Below, one piece after another: positions 1 to 5,714 of a stretch of DNA of 5,812 nucleotides. Made by a program: the position numbers and the translations under genes. The notes below the pieces were generated by a model. That model was not told where the DNA came from, did no database searches, and worked only from the letters and a program-made list of their open reading frames with translations. The stretch is from an uncultured Ilumatobacter sp. GTDB lineage: Bacteria > Actinomycetota > Acidimicrobiia > Acidimicrobiales > Ilumatobacteraceae. The number at the start of each line of letters is the position of its first letter. Positions within the stretch are counted from its first letter, which is position 1. The stretch covers positions 1-5,812 of the forward strand of contig CALICC010000165.1 in NCBI GenBank assembly GCA_938049325.1. Reading direction: 5' to 3'.

Positions 1-21
1 CCGAGGAGCGTGCTCACACGG

Positions 22-51
22 CTGACCGCCTGAGCCAGACGTCTCAGTCAG
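22..51. terminator. Possible hairpin at the 3' end of the small hypothetical gene
   Basis: CTGAG (30-34) pairs with CTCAG (43-47) across an 8-base loop, and CTGA (22-25) can pair with TCAG (48-51) outside it, leaving a small bulge. The minus-strand stop codon at 44-46 lies in the stem. No T-run follows on either strand, so termination is an inference from position. Bases 1-43 hold no gene I can support. Confidence 0.25.
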
Positions 52-481
52 GCAGGAGATCCACCTCGAACGAGGCGGCGAGACCCGCGGCGATTTTGCC
101 GTCTGCCGCGGCAGCGTCAATCGCGTCGAGTTGGGTGCGGCGCGGATCGATCCCGTCGGCGACACGCACCATCACAGCTCGCTGGCCTGCAGCGTCAGCC
201 CAGGCGTCGCCCGTATGCGTGTCGGTGGTGTACGCCGCGTCGGCGAACTGCACATCGAATGCGAACCGATCGAAGGTGACGGTCGCCTTGGCGTCGCGCA
301 GCCAGGCCACGACTTGCTGAAAGGTCGGCTGAGTGTCGTCCGCGGTGCGGATGGACTCGATCGGGACGATCACGACCGCACGGTCGTCGACGACGAGCGT
401 CTTGGCGCCCGGCTGCTTCTTCCGGCTCAGCTCTGCGACTTCTTGCGAATGATGTTGAGCGCCGAACCGGCCTCGAACCAC
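44..481 (-). CDS. Hypothetical protein downstream of aconitase, start uncertain
   Basis: I do not recognise this 145-codon frame. The C-terminal 110 or so residues look like a small soluble alpha/beta protein: a hydrophobic strand (TLVVDDRAVVIVPIE), then an amphipathic stretch (FQQVVAWLRDA), two strands around FDRFAFDVQF, and an acidic, alanine-rich C-terminus. No signal peptide, membrane segment or cysteine is visible. It lies on the same strand as aconitase and directly downstream, so it is probably co-transcribed with it. The start is a problem. The GTG at 481 would overlap the aconitase end by 55 bp and has no Shine-Dalgarno, and its first ~20 residues read aconitase codons in another frame. 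The next ATG/GTG/TTG in frame is a GTG at 371-373, which would cut the first strand. A CTG at 428-430 overlaps the aconitase TGA, has AAGAAG 8 nt upstream, and would allow termination-reinitiation. Confidence 0.6.
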   Translation of the reverse strand: MVRGRFGAQHHSQEVAELSRKKQPGAKTLVVDDRAVVIVPIESIRTADDTQPTFQQVVAWLRDAKATVTFDRFAFDVQFADAAYTTDTHTGDAWADAAGQRAVMVRVADGIDPRRTQLDAIDAAAADGKIAAGLAASFEVDLLPD

Positions 482-2694
482 TCGACTTGTTCGGGGCTGA
501 ACGTGTGCTTGCCCTCGAACGGCACCACGGTGCCATCAGGCTTCACGATCTCGCACTGCACGTTTTCGCCCGGTACGGGTGGCAGCGTGAGCACATTGAT
601 GCGATCGTCCTCTTCGATCTTGTCGTAGTCGGCCGGATCGGCGAACGTGAGCGGCACCATGCCCTGCTTCTTCAGGTTGGTCTCGTGGATGCGAGCGAAG
701 CTGCGGGCAATCGCCACCAGGCCCAAACGGAACCGTGGCTCCATCGCTGCGTGCTCACGGCTGGAGCCTTCGCCCATGTTCTCGTCGCCGATCACGACCC
801 ACGGCTGACCCGCCTTGTGGTACTCCTCGGCAATTGCCGGGAACCGCTGCGTCTCGCCCGTGAGCTGATTCTTGCCGAAGCCGACCTCGTAGCCGTCAAA
901 GGCATTCACCGCGCCGAGGTACAGGTTGCCCGAGATGTTCTCGAGGTGGCCTCTGTACTTGAGCCACGGGCCGGCCATCGAGATGTGGTCGGTGGTGAAC
1001 TTGCCCTGGGCCTTGACGAGCACCGGGAGATCGCGGAAGGTCTCGGCAGGCACGGGCTCGAACGGTGTCAGCAGCTGCAGGCGATCCGAAGTGGGGGAGA
1101 CGATCACTTCGATGTCGTCGCCGCCGTCGGCCGGTGGCGCGGTGAAGGTGTCGACTCCTGGGTCGTAGCCAGCATCGGGGAGCACCTGGCCGACCGGAGC
1201 GTCGAGGGTGACCTCGGTGCCGTCGGGTGCAGTGATCGTGTCGACGGTGGGGTCGAAGTCGAGCTTGCCCGCCAGGGCGATTGCCATCACGGTGTCGGGC
1301 GAGGTGACGAAGGCGAGCGTGTTGGGTGATCCGTCGTTGCGCTTCGGGAAGTTGCGGTTGTACGAGGTGACGATCGTGTTGGTCTCACCGGTGACCGACT
1401 CGGGACGGCTCCACTGACCGATGCATGGACCACAGGCGTTGGCGAGCACGGTGGCGCCGATTGCTTCGAGGTCGGCGAGCAGTCCGTCGCGTTCGATGGT
1501 CGCGCGGGTCTGCTCGGAGCCGGGCGTGATCATCAGCTCGATCTTCGACGTGAGTCCGCGCGCTGCGGCCTGGCGAGCGATCGATGCCGCACGCGTGATG
1601 TCCTCGTACGACGAGTTGGTGCACGAACCAATGAGCGCAGCAGATGGCACGAGCGGCCAACCGTTCTCGCGGGCAGCGGCGCCGACGCCGTCGGCGCCGA
1701 CCTTGTGAGCGAGGTCGGGGGTGTGGGGGCCGTTGATCAGCGGCTTCAGTTCGTCGAGGTTGATCTCGATGAGCTGGTCGTAGAGGGCGCCGTCGTCGGG
1801 ACGGAGATGATCGGCGACCTTGTCGGCCGCATCGGCGAGCGCTTCGCGGCCCGTCGCCTTCAGGTACTGCGCCATGTTGTGGTCGTAGCCGAACAGCGAC
1901 GTGGTGGCGCCGATCTCGGCACCCATGTTGCAGATGGTGCCCTTGCCGGTTGCCGAGATCGAGTCGGCGCCGGGGCCGTGGTACTCGACGATCGCGCCGG
2001 TGCCGCCCTTGACTGTGAGCTGGCGGGCGACTTCGAGGATCACGTCCTTGGGGCTCGACCAGTCGCTGAGGGTGCCGGTGAGCTTCACACCGATGACCTT
2101 GGGCCACTTGACGTTCCAGGCGAACCCGGTCATCACGTCAACGGCATCGGCGCCGCCGACGCCGATGGCGACCATGCCGAGGCCTCCGGCGTTGGGAGTG
2201 TGGCTGTCGGTGCCGATCATCATGCCGCCGGGGAAGGCGTAGTTCTCGAGCACGACTTGGTGGATGATGCCCGATCCAGGTCCCCAGAAGCCGAGGCCAT
2301 ATCGAGCTGACACCGAGCGGAGGAACTCGTAGACCTCTTTGTTGGTGTCGACAGCGACGCCGAGGTCGATCTTGGCGCCGACCTTGGCTTGGATCAGGTG
2401 GTCGCAGTGCACCGTCGACGGCACGGCCGCCTCATCGAGGCCGGCGGTCATGAACTGCAGCAGCGCCATCTGTGCAGTGGCGTCTTGCATGGCCACGCGG
2501 TCGGGATGGAAATCGGCGTAGCTGGCGCCTCGCTCGAGCTCTTGGCCCTGCGGATCCGACAGGTGGTTGATGAGAATCTTCTCGGTCAGCGTGAGCGGAC
2601 GGCCGAGTCGATCCCGTCCGATCTGGACGTTTCCAGGCAGCGCGTCATAGACGGCTTGGACGAGTTCGAGCGGGGTGGTCGCGGTCGCTTGCAT
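427..2694 (-). CDS. acn: Aconitate hydratase, mitochondrial-type, 755 aa
   Basis: Catalyses citrate to isocitrate via cis-aconitate in the TCA cycle (cytoplasm), using a [4Fe-4S] cluster. The three cluster cysteines are visible at Cys358 (GSCTNSSYED), Cys421 and Cys424 (NACGPCIGQW), the same numbers as in pig mitochondrial aconitase. Other active-site motifs are QDATAQM (70-76), HCDH (96-99), DSH (163-165), NRNF with Arg447 and Arg452, KYRGHL with Arg581, and the GEGSSREHA loop (641-649) with the catalytic serine. Domains 1-3 cover about residues 1-500; the swivel domain 4 covers about 530-755. Length and motif spacing match the ~750-residue mitochondrial-type group, not the ~900-residue AcnA/IRP type. 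I chose the ATG at 2692-2694. A TTG at 2730 would add 12 residues, but that codon falls in the probable -35 box and the added stretch crosses the promoter. Divergent from the VOC gene; the small hypothetical gene follows it. Confidence 0.96.
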   Translation of the reverse strand: MQATATTPLELVQAVYDALPGNVQIGRDRLGRPLTLTEKILINHLSDPQGQELERGASYADFHPDRVAMQDATAQMALLQFMTAGLDEAAVPSTVHCDHLIQAKVGAKIDLGVAVDTNKEVYEFLRSVSARYGLGFWGPGSGIIHQVVLENYAFPGGMMIGTDSHTPNAGGLGMVAIGVGGADAVDVMTGFAWNVKWPKVIGVKLTGTLSDWSSPKDVILEVARQLTVKGGTGAIVEYHGPGADSISATGKGTICNMGAEIGATTSLFGYDHNMAQYLKATGREALADAADKVADHLRPDDGALYDQLIEINLDELKPLINGPHTPDLAHKVGADGVGAAARENGWPLVPSAALIGSCTNSSYEDITRAASIARQAAARGLTSKIELMITPGSEQTRATIERDGLLADLEAIGATVLANACGPCIGQWSRPESVTGETNTIVTSYNRNFPKRNDGSPNTLAFVTSPDTVMAIALAGKLDFDPTVDTITAPDGTEVTLDAPVGQVLPDAGYDPGVDTFTAPPADGGDDIEVIVSPTSDRLQLLTPFEPVPAETFRDLPVLVKAQGKFTTDHISMAGPWLKYRGHLENISGNLYLGAVNAFDGYEVGFGKNQLTGETQRFPAIAEEYHKAGQPWVVIGDENMGEGSSREHAAMEPRFRLGLVAIARSFARIHETNLKKQGMVPLTFADPADYDKIEEDDRINVLTLPPVPGENVQCEIVKPDGTVVPFEGKHTFSPEQVEWFEAGSALNIIRKKSQS

Positions 2695-2717
2695 GTATAC
2701 AACTATAATACAAGTTG
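2694..2717. promoter_or_regulatory. Candidate operator in the divergent promoter
   Basis: Several symmetric elements are packed here: the perfect palindrome TGTATACA (2694-2701), TGTAT (2694-2698) paired with ATACA (2708-2712) across 9 bp, and CAACT (2700-2704) paired with AGTTG (2713-2717) across 8 bp. A protein bound here would cover both -10 boxes and the aconitase transcription start. The GntR regulator encoded about 390 bp away is the obvious candidate ligand-responsive binder, since GntR proteins commonly bind short AT-centred palindromes near their own genes. The pairing of site and protein is inferred. Confidence 0.4.
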
Positions 2718-2730
2718 ATGGCTTCGACAA
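2702..2730 (-). promoter_or_regulatory. Promoter of aconitase, apparently leaderless
   Basis: On the minus strand, TATAGT (bases 2707 to 2702) is a good -10 box. TTGTCG (2730 to 2725) lies 17 bp upstream and matches four of six positions of the TTGACA -35 consensus. Only 7 nt separate the -10 box from the ATG at 2694, so transcription would begin at or within a base or two of the start codon. There is no Shine-Dalgarno, in keeping with leaderless translation, which is common in actinobacteria. The -35 box sits inside the first codons of the divergent VOC gene. Confidence 0.6.
2704..2709 (+). promoter_or_regulatory. -10 box of the VOC-gntR operon, apparently leaderless
   Basis: TATAAT matches the bacterial -10 consensus exactly and lies 8 nt before the ATG at 2718, again implying a leaderless mRNA. 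No convincing -35 is present at the usual distance (bases 2681-2686 read GCGGTC), so this promoter may need an activator or rely on its -10 box. It shares the TATA core at 2704-2707 with the aconitase -10 box on the other strand. Confidence 0.55.
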
Positions 2731-3107
2731 GTGACCCCACAGCGCCGGAATGGATCGGCATCGACCACGTCCAGTTGGCGATTCCCGAAGGCGGCGAAGA
2801 CACGGCGCGAGCGTTCTACGTCGGAGTGCTCGGCCTCACCGAGATGCCCAAGCCAGTGGTGATGGCCGCTCGCGGGGGAGCGTGGTTCGAGGCGGGGCCG
2901 GTCAAGGTGCACGTCGGCGCCGAGGCTGACTTCGTCCCGGCGCGCAAGGCACACCCGGCGTTGACCATGCGCAAGCTGCGCGAGTTCATCGACGAACGAC
3001 AGCTCGACGCCACGTGGAACGATGAGATCGAGGGCCTTGTCCGTTGCCACGTGGATGACCCGTTCGGCAACCGGATCGAACTCGTCGATGCGGACACCAT
3101 CACATGA
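2718..3107 (+). CDS. VOC (glyoxalase-fold) family protein, 129 aa
   Basis: A single small vicinal-oxygen-chelate protein, cytoplasmic. The first beta-alpha-beta module starts at IDHVQLAIP (15-23) with a predicted metal ligand at His17, followed by the helix DTARAFYVGVLGL (28-40). The second module ends with DDPFGNRIELVD (113-124), carrying the C-terminal metal ligand Glu121; His65 (KVHVG) or His79 (KAHPAL) could be the middle ligand. About 130 residues is usual for one-domain members, which probably work as dimers. The family includes glyoxalase I, epimerases, extradiol dioxygenases and fosfomycin-resistance enzymes, and I cannot assign the substrate. I chose the ATG at 2718 rather than the preceding in-frame TTG at 2715, since it is 8 nt after the -10 box. 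Its stop overlaps the gntR start (ATGA), so the two are translationally coupled. Confidence 0.87.
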   Translation: MASTSDPTAPEWIGIDHVQLAIPEGGEDTARAFYVGVLGLTEMPKPVVMAARGGAWFEAGPVKVHVGAEADFVPARKAHPALTMRKLREFIDERQLDATWNDEIEGLVRCHVDDPFGNRIELVDADTIT

Positions 3108-3829
3108 GACGGATTCGCTACCAGGAGATCGCCGACGCCCTCAGAGCTCGATACCGCGACGCTCCGGTCGGGTCGATGTTGCCGTCGGAGTCGGAGATGT
3201 CGGCGGAGTTCGAGGCGTCGCGCGTCACGATCCGACGTGCGCTCGAACTCGTCCGTGAAGACGGCCTGGTTGCGGCCCGCCAAGGATTCGGCTGGTACGT
3301 CGCCGGCGAACCAGTGCGGCAATCGCTCACGGCGCTCGGCACAATCGAGTCACAAGTCGAAGGTGTGGGCAAGATCTCCGAACGCAAGATCGAAGAGTTC
3401 GCATTCGAAGCCTCGCCCGACCGGGTGCGCAAGATTCTCGGGGCCGAACAGGTGCTCCGGGTGAAGCGCGTGAATCTCGCTGACGGCGAGCCGTTTGCTG
3501 TCGTGACGGTGTGGTGCCCAGCTGATCGAGGCGCGCATTTGTCTCGGCGAGATGTGGAGCGGCGCCCCTTCTACGAACTGCTCGACATCGAACTCAAGGG
3601 AGCGACGCAAACGATTGGGGCCGATCTTGCTGACGCTGAGGTCGCCAAACTTCTCGACGTACCTCAGGGTGCCCCGCTGCTCCGATGCCAACGGGTGACG
3701 ACCGACGCGACGGGCACGCCGGTGCTCATGAGTGAGCATCTCTTTTCAGCTCACCGCACCGAGTTCGTGGTCGATCTGCCGCAGGCTGAACCGAGCATGA
3801 CGCCGAGCGGGCTCCGCATCGTTGACTGA
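3104..3829 (+). CDS. GntR/HutC-family transcriptional regulator with UTRA domain, 241 aa
   Basis: A DNA-binding repressor or activator that responds to a small molecule. Residues 1-68 form the winged helix-turn-helix: RYQEIADALRARY helix 1, the hallmark LPSESEMSAEF (26-36), recognition helix SRVTIRRALELV (39-50), and the wing GLVAARQGFGWYV (54-66). Residues ~85-226 match a UTRA ligand-binding domain: LRVKRVNLADGEPFAVV (118-134), FYELL (156-160), QTIGADLADAEVAKLLDVP (169-187) and VLMSEHLFSAHRTEF (207-221). Full length is typical for the HutC subfamily. The start overlaps the VOC stop (ATGA) and no strong Shine-Dalgarno is visible, so translation likely depends on coupling. UTRA ligands are often sugars, sugar phosphates or amino-acid derivatives; none can be named here. 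Probably self-regulating through the divergent promoter. A palindromic repeat block begins at its stop codon. Confidence 0.93.
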   Translation: MRRIRYQEIADALRARYRDAPVGSMLPSESEMSAEFEASRVTIRRALELVREDGLVAARQGFGWYVAGEPVRQSLTALGTIESQVEGVGKISERKIEEFAFEASPDRVRKILGAEQVLRVKRVNLADGEPFAVVTVWCPADRGAHLSRRDVERRPFYELLDIELKGATQTIGADLADAEVAKLLDVPQGAPLLRCQRVTTDATGTPVLMSEHLFSAHRTEFVVDLPQAEPSMTPSGLRIVD

Positions 3830-3904
3830 CTGGGTAGCGATGGTGCCGGAACCAAAAGGACCCAGTGACTGGGTAGTGGTGGTGCCGGAACCAAAAGGAC
3901 CCAG
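3830..3904. repeat. Paired-palindrome repeat, block A (two 36-bp units)
   Basis: Two units, 3830-3865 and 3869-3904, are separated by TGA, giving a 39-bp period. Each unit reads CTGGGT, six bases, GGTGCCGGAACC, six bases, ACCCAG: 6-bp perfect inverted arms around a near-palindromic 12-bp core. The first 6-base spacer is AGCGAT then AGTGGT; the second is AAAAGG in both. The junction ACCCAGTGACTGGGT (3860-3874) is itself a perfect inverted repeat and would fold as a 6-bp stem with a TGA loop. The block starts directly after the gntR stop, and that stop TGA occupies the same place as the TGA between units. It may act as a 3'-end structure or terminator, or be a dispersed REP/MITE-like element. 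The rest of the gap to 3958 shows only the promoter below. Confidence 0.9.
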
Positions 3905-3946
3905 GCGGATCGGCCTCGTTGCTGTTCCGTAGAGATGCTGCGGGCT

Positions 3947-3952
3947 TAACGT
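3947..3952 (+). promoter_or_regulatory. Possible -10 box of the META-domain gene
   Basis: TAACGT fits TAnnnT and lies 6 nt before the GTG at 3959, the same arrangement as at the other promoters here. The gap has no Shine-Dalgarno and no clear -35. Moderate support only, since TAnnnT is a short pattern. Confidence 0.35.
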
Positions 3953-3958
3953 GGCGGC

Positions 3959-4360
3959 GTGAGGCGAACGGGCATGGTTGCAGTCACGGTGTGTTTCGCG
4001 GTGCTGTCGTGCTCGTTCGACAATCAGACCGAGGTGGCTGGGCCCGGGCTGGCAGCGGAACTCGTCGACCGAGAATTCGTCAGTCGCCCGCCTGCCGATG
4101 ATGGTGCGACGACGCAGTTGCGCTTTGACGGCGAACGCTTGAACTTCAGTGCCGACTGCAACGGGCACGGAGGTGCCTACGTCATTCGCGAGCGCATGAT
4201 CGTGGTCGACAGGTTGGGGTCCACGCTTGCGGGTTGCGAAGAATCACCAACCGTACAGACACTCCTGTCGGTGCTCGATGGGCCGAATACCGTGACGTTG
4301 GTCGGTAGCGCACTCACGATTGCAAACGCCCGAGAGTCGGTCGCTTTCACGGACGAGTAG
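3959..4360 (+). CDS. META/HslJ-domain predicted lipoprotein, 133 aa
   Basis: A short exported protein. The N-terminus has a positive n-region (MRRTG), a hydrophobic stretch (MVAVTVCFAVLS) and a relaxed lipobox VLSC with Cys18 as the likely lipidated residue, predicting attachment to the outer face of the membrane. Residues ~33-130 resemble the META domain of heat-inducible HslJ-type proteins: LVDREFV, then LRFDGERLNFSADCNGHGGAYVI with Cys67 in the GCN-like position, then STLAGCEES with Cys93 in the MAC-like position, then LDGPNTVTLVGSALTI. These proteins are linked to envelope stress or novobiocin resistance in E. coli, but no activity can be claimed here. I kept the GTG start because the ATG five codons later would lose both arginines of the signal. 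It is enclosed by repeat blocks A and B, which sets it apart from its neighbours. Confidence 0.75.
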   Translation: MRRTGMVAVTVCFAVLSCSFDNQTEVAGPGLAAELVDREFVSRPPADDGATTQLRFDGERLNFSADCNGHGGAYVIRERMIVVDRLGSTLAGCEESPTVQTLLSVLDGPNTVTLVGSALTIANARESVAFTDE

Positions 4361-4368
4361 TCGAATGA

Positions 4369-4443
4369 CTGGGTAGCGATGGTGCCGGAACCAAAAGGAC
4401 CCAGTGACTGGGTAGCGGTGGTGCCGGAACCAAAGAGACCCAG
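4369..4443. repeat. Paired-palindrome repeat, block B (two 36-bp units)
   Basis: Units at 4369-4404 and 4408-4443, same direction as block A and 539 bp downstream of it. The first unit is identical to the first unit of block A. The second differs from its block A counterpart at three positions (spacer AGCGGT instead of AGTGGT, and AAAGAG instead of AAAAGG), so the blocks match at 72 of 75 bases. All arms and all four 12-bp cores are unchanged; every difference falls in the spacers. The perfect 15-bp junction palindrome recurs at 4399-4413, and TGA again precedes the first unit (4366-4368), eight bases below the META stop. The same order of first and second unit in both blocks suggests the pair was copied as one element. 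Confidence 0.9.
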
Positions 4444-4458
4444 TGTCGAGGTGTCGCA

Positions 4459-4464
4459 TACAGT
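4459..4464 (+). promoter_or_regulatory. -10 box of lldD, apparently leaderless
   Basis: TACAGT fits TAnnnT and lies 7 nt before the ATG at 4472, exactly the spacing seen at aconitase. No Shine-Dalgarno is visible and the -35 region falls in the end of repeat block B without a good match. The repeat therefore sits immediately upstream of, or within, this promoter. Confidence 0.45.
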
Positions 4465-4471
4465 TTGGGTC

Positions 4472-5692
4472 ATGAAGATGTGGGAGTCGTTCCGGTCGGT
4501 CGCACAGTTCGACTCGTTCGAATGGAATCCCACGCAGCGCAAGTTGAAGTCGGTGGCATCGGTCGACGATCTCCGACGACTCGCGAAGCGTCGACTTCCG
4601 GCCGGCGTGTTCGACTACATCGACGGCGGCGCAGAAGACGAACGCACCCTCGCCACCAACTCATCGGACTTCTCGCGGCTGGAGTTCCGGCCCCGGATCT
4701 TGCGAGACGTGTCTGAGCTCGACACGTCGACGACGATCTTCGACAAGCCTGTGGCGATGCCCGTGGTGTTGTCACCCACCGGCTTCACTCGAATTGCTGA
4801 TGCGCAAGGCGAGTTGGCCGTGACCCGAGCGGCTGCGCGAGCCGGAGTTCCCTGGTCATTGTCCACCATGGGGACCCGCTCCATCGAAGAATGTGCCGAG
4901 GCGAACCCGAACGGGGAGAAGTGGTTTCAGATCTATGCCTGGAAAGACAGAGCGCTGGTGCAAGACCTCGTCGAACGAGCCGCCGCGGCTGGCTACGGAG
5001 CGGTCTGGCTCACCGTCGACACCGCCGTGCTCGGTCGGCGTGAGCGCGATGTTCGCCGCGGCATGACACTGCCGCCGAAGCTGGGGCCGCGCACACTGAT
5101 CGACGGCGCGTTGCGCCCTTCGTGGACGCTCGACTTCCTGCGCGGTGGCCCGATCACGTTTGCGAACATTGTCGGACAGAACGACGAGGACGGATCGACG
5201 GCGATCTCACTCGCCGACCACGTCCATCGACAGTTCGACCAAGCGCTGTCGTGGGACGACATCGAGTGGCTGCGGTCGATCTGGTCGGGCCCGATCGTGC
5301 TGAAGGGCATCCAAACCGTCGCCGATGCCAAGCAAGCGGTGGCGGCAGGCGTCGATGGCATCGGCCTGTCGAACCATGGTGGCCGCCAGCTCGACGACGC
5401 CCCGACTCCCGTGTCGCTGATCGAGCCGGTGCGTCAAGAGATCGCCGACCAGGCGACGGTGATCTGCGACGGCGGCGTGCGGCGGGGGAGCGATATCTTC
5501 AAAGCGATCGCGCTCGGTGCTGACGCCGTGTCGCTTGGTCGTCCGTACTTCTTGGCGTTGGGGGCCGGCGGTGAAGCGGGCGTCGACTGGTTGCTCAACT
5601 TCTTGCGCGACGGGCTCGAGCGCACGATGGCGCTGAGCGGCTGTCGCACGCTGGCCGAGATCGACCGCGACATGGTGGCCTGGAAGCGCTGA
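4472..5692 (+). CDS. lldD: FMN-dependent L-lactate dehydrogenase (LldD2-like), 406 aa
   Basis: Oxidises an L-2-hydroxy acid, most likely L-lactate to pyruvate, passing electrons from FMN to the respiratory chain or to oxygen. It has the TIM-barrel layout of the alpha-hydroxy-acid oxidase family: substrate Tyr49 in FDYIDGGAEDE (47-57), the FMN phosphate/flavin region SPTGFTRI (101-108), Gln153 and Tyr155 in WFQIYAWKD, Thr181 and Asp183 in LTVDTAV, Lys278 in IVLKGI, the catalytic His302 with Arg305 in LSNHGGRQLD (299-308), and the phosphate-binding DGGVRRGSDIFKAIALGA (333-350) followed by SLGRPY. The N-terminal helix and the order of motifs resemble mycobacterial LldD2. I chose the ATG at 4472, placed 7 nt after a -10 box. 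The frame stays open upstream to an ATG at 4379, but those 31 codons translate repeat block B plus the promoter. Lactate monooxygenase or glycolate oxidase activity cannot be excluded. Confidence 0.92.
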   Translation: MKMWESFRSVAQFDSFEWNPTQRKLKSVASVDDLRRLAKRRLPAGVFDYIDGGAEDERTLATNSSDFSRLEFRPRILRDVSELDTSTTIFDKPVAMPVVLSPTGFTRIADAQGELAVTRAAARAGVPWSLSTMGTRSIEECAEANPNGEKWFQIYAWKDRALVQDLVERAAAAGYGAVWLTVDTAVLGRRERDVRRGMTLPPKLGPRTLIDGALRPSWTLDFLRGGPITFANIVGQNDEDGSTAISLADHVHRQFDQALSWDDIEWLRSIWSGPIVLKGIQTVADAKQAVAAGVDGIGLSNHGGRQLDDAPTPVSLIEPVRQEIADQATVICDGGVRRGSDIFKAIALGADAVSLGRPYFLALGAGGEAGVDWLLNFLRDGLERTMALSGCRTLAEIDRDMVAWKR

Positions 5693-5714
5693 GTCGGTTG
5701 CTCGCGGCTCAGCG
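5687..5714. terminator. Hairpin between convergent lldD and the next gene
   Basis: CGCTGAG (5687-5693) pairs perfectly with CTCAGCG (5708-5714) across a 14-base loop, and a G-T wobble (5686 and 5715) could extend it. The left arm contains the lldD stop codon and the right arm abuts the stop codon of the opposite gene, so one stem could serve both transcripts. No T-run follows, so intrinsic termination is uncertain. Confidence 0.4.

Noticed and set aside
1..33. Possible 3' end of a plus-strand gene stopping at TGA 31-33
   Set aside because: Only ten codons are visible with no recognisable sequence, and other frames are equally open or closed.
487..1329. Long plus-strand frame (280 codons) opposite aconitase
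   Set aside because: It is antisense to the conserved aconitase domain 4 and beyond, has no recognisable motif, and follows from high third-position GC.
1385..2107. Minus-strand frame of 240 codons, arginine- and histidine-rich
   Set aside because: It overlaps the aconitase cluster-binding region in another frame; the composition is typical of an out-of-frame shadow.
2692..2730. TTG start adding 12 residues to aconitase
   Set aside because: The added codons span both promoters and the TTG is part of the probable -35 box; the ATG at 2694 fits the -10 spacing.
3830..4443. CRISPR array
   Set aside because: Only four units, paired with 3-base separators and a gene between the pairs; there are no unique spacers of regular length and no cas genes.
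3746..4542. Minus-strand frames reading a repeated LGPFGSGT peptide
   Set aside because: The peptide is just the palindromic repeat translated in the reverse direction; the rest is antisense to gntR and the META gene.
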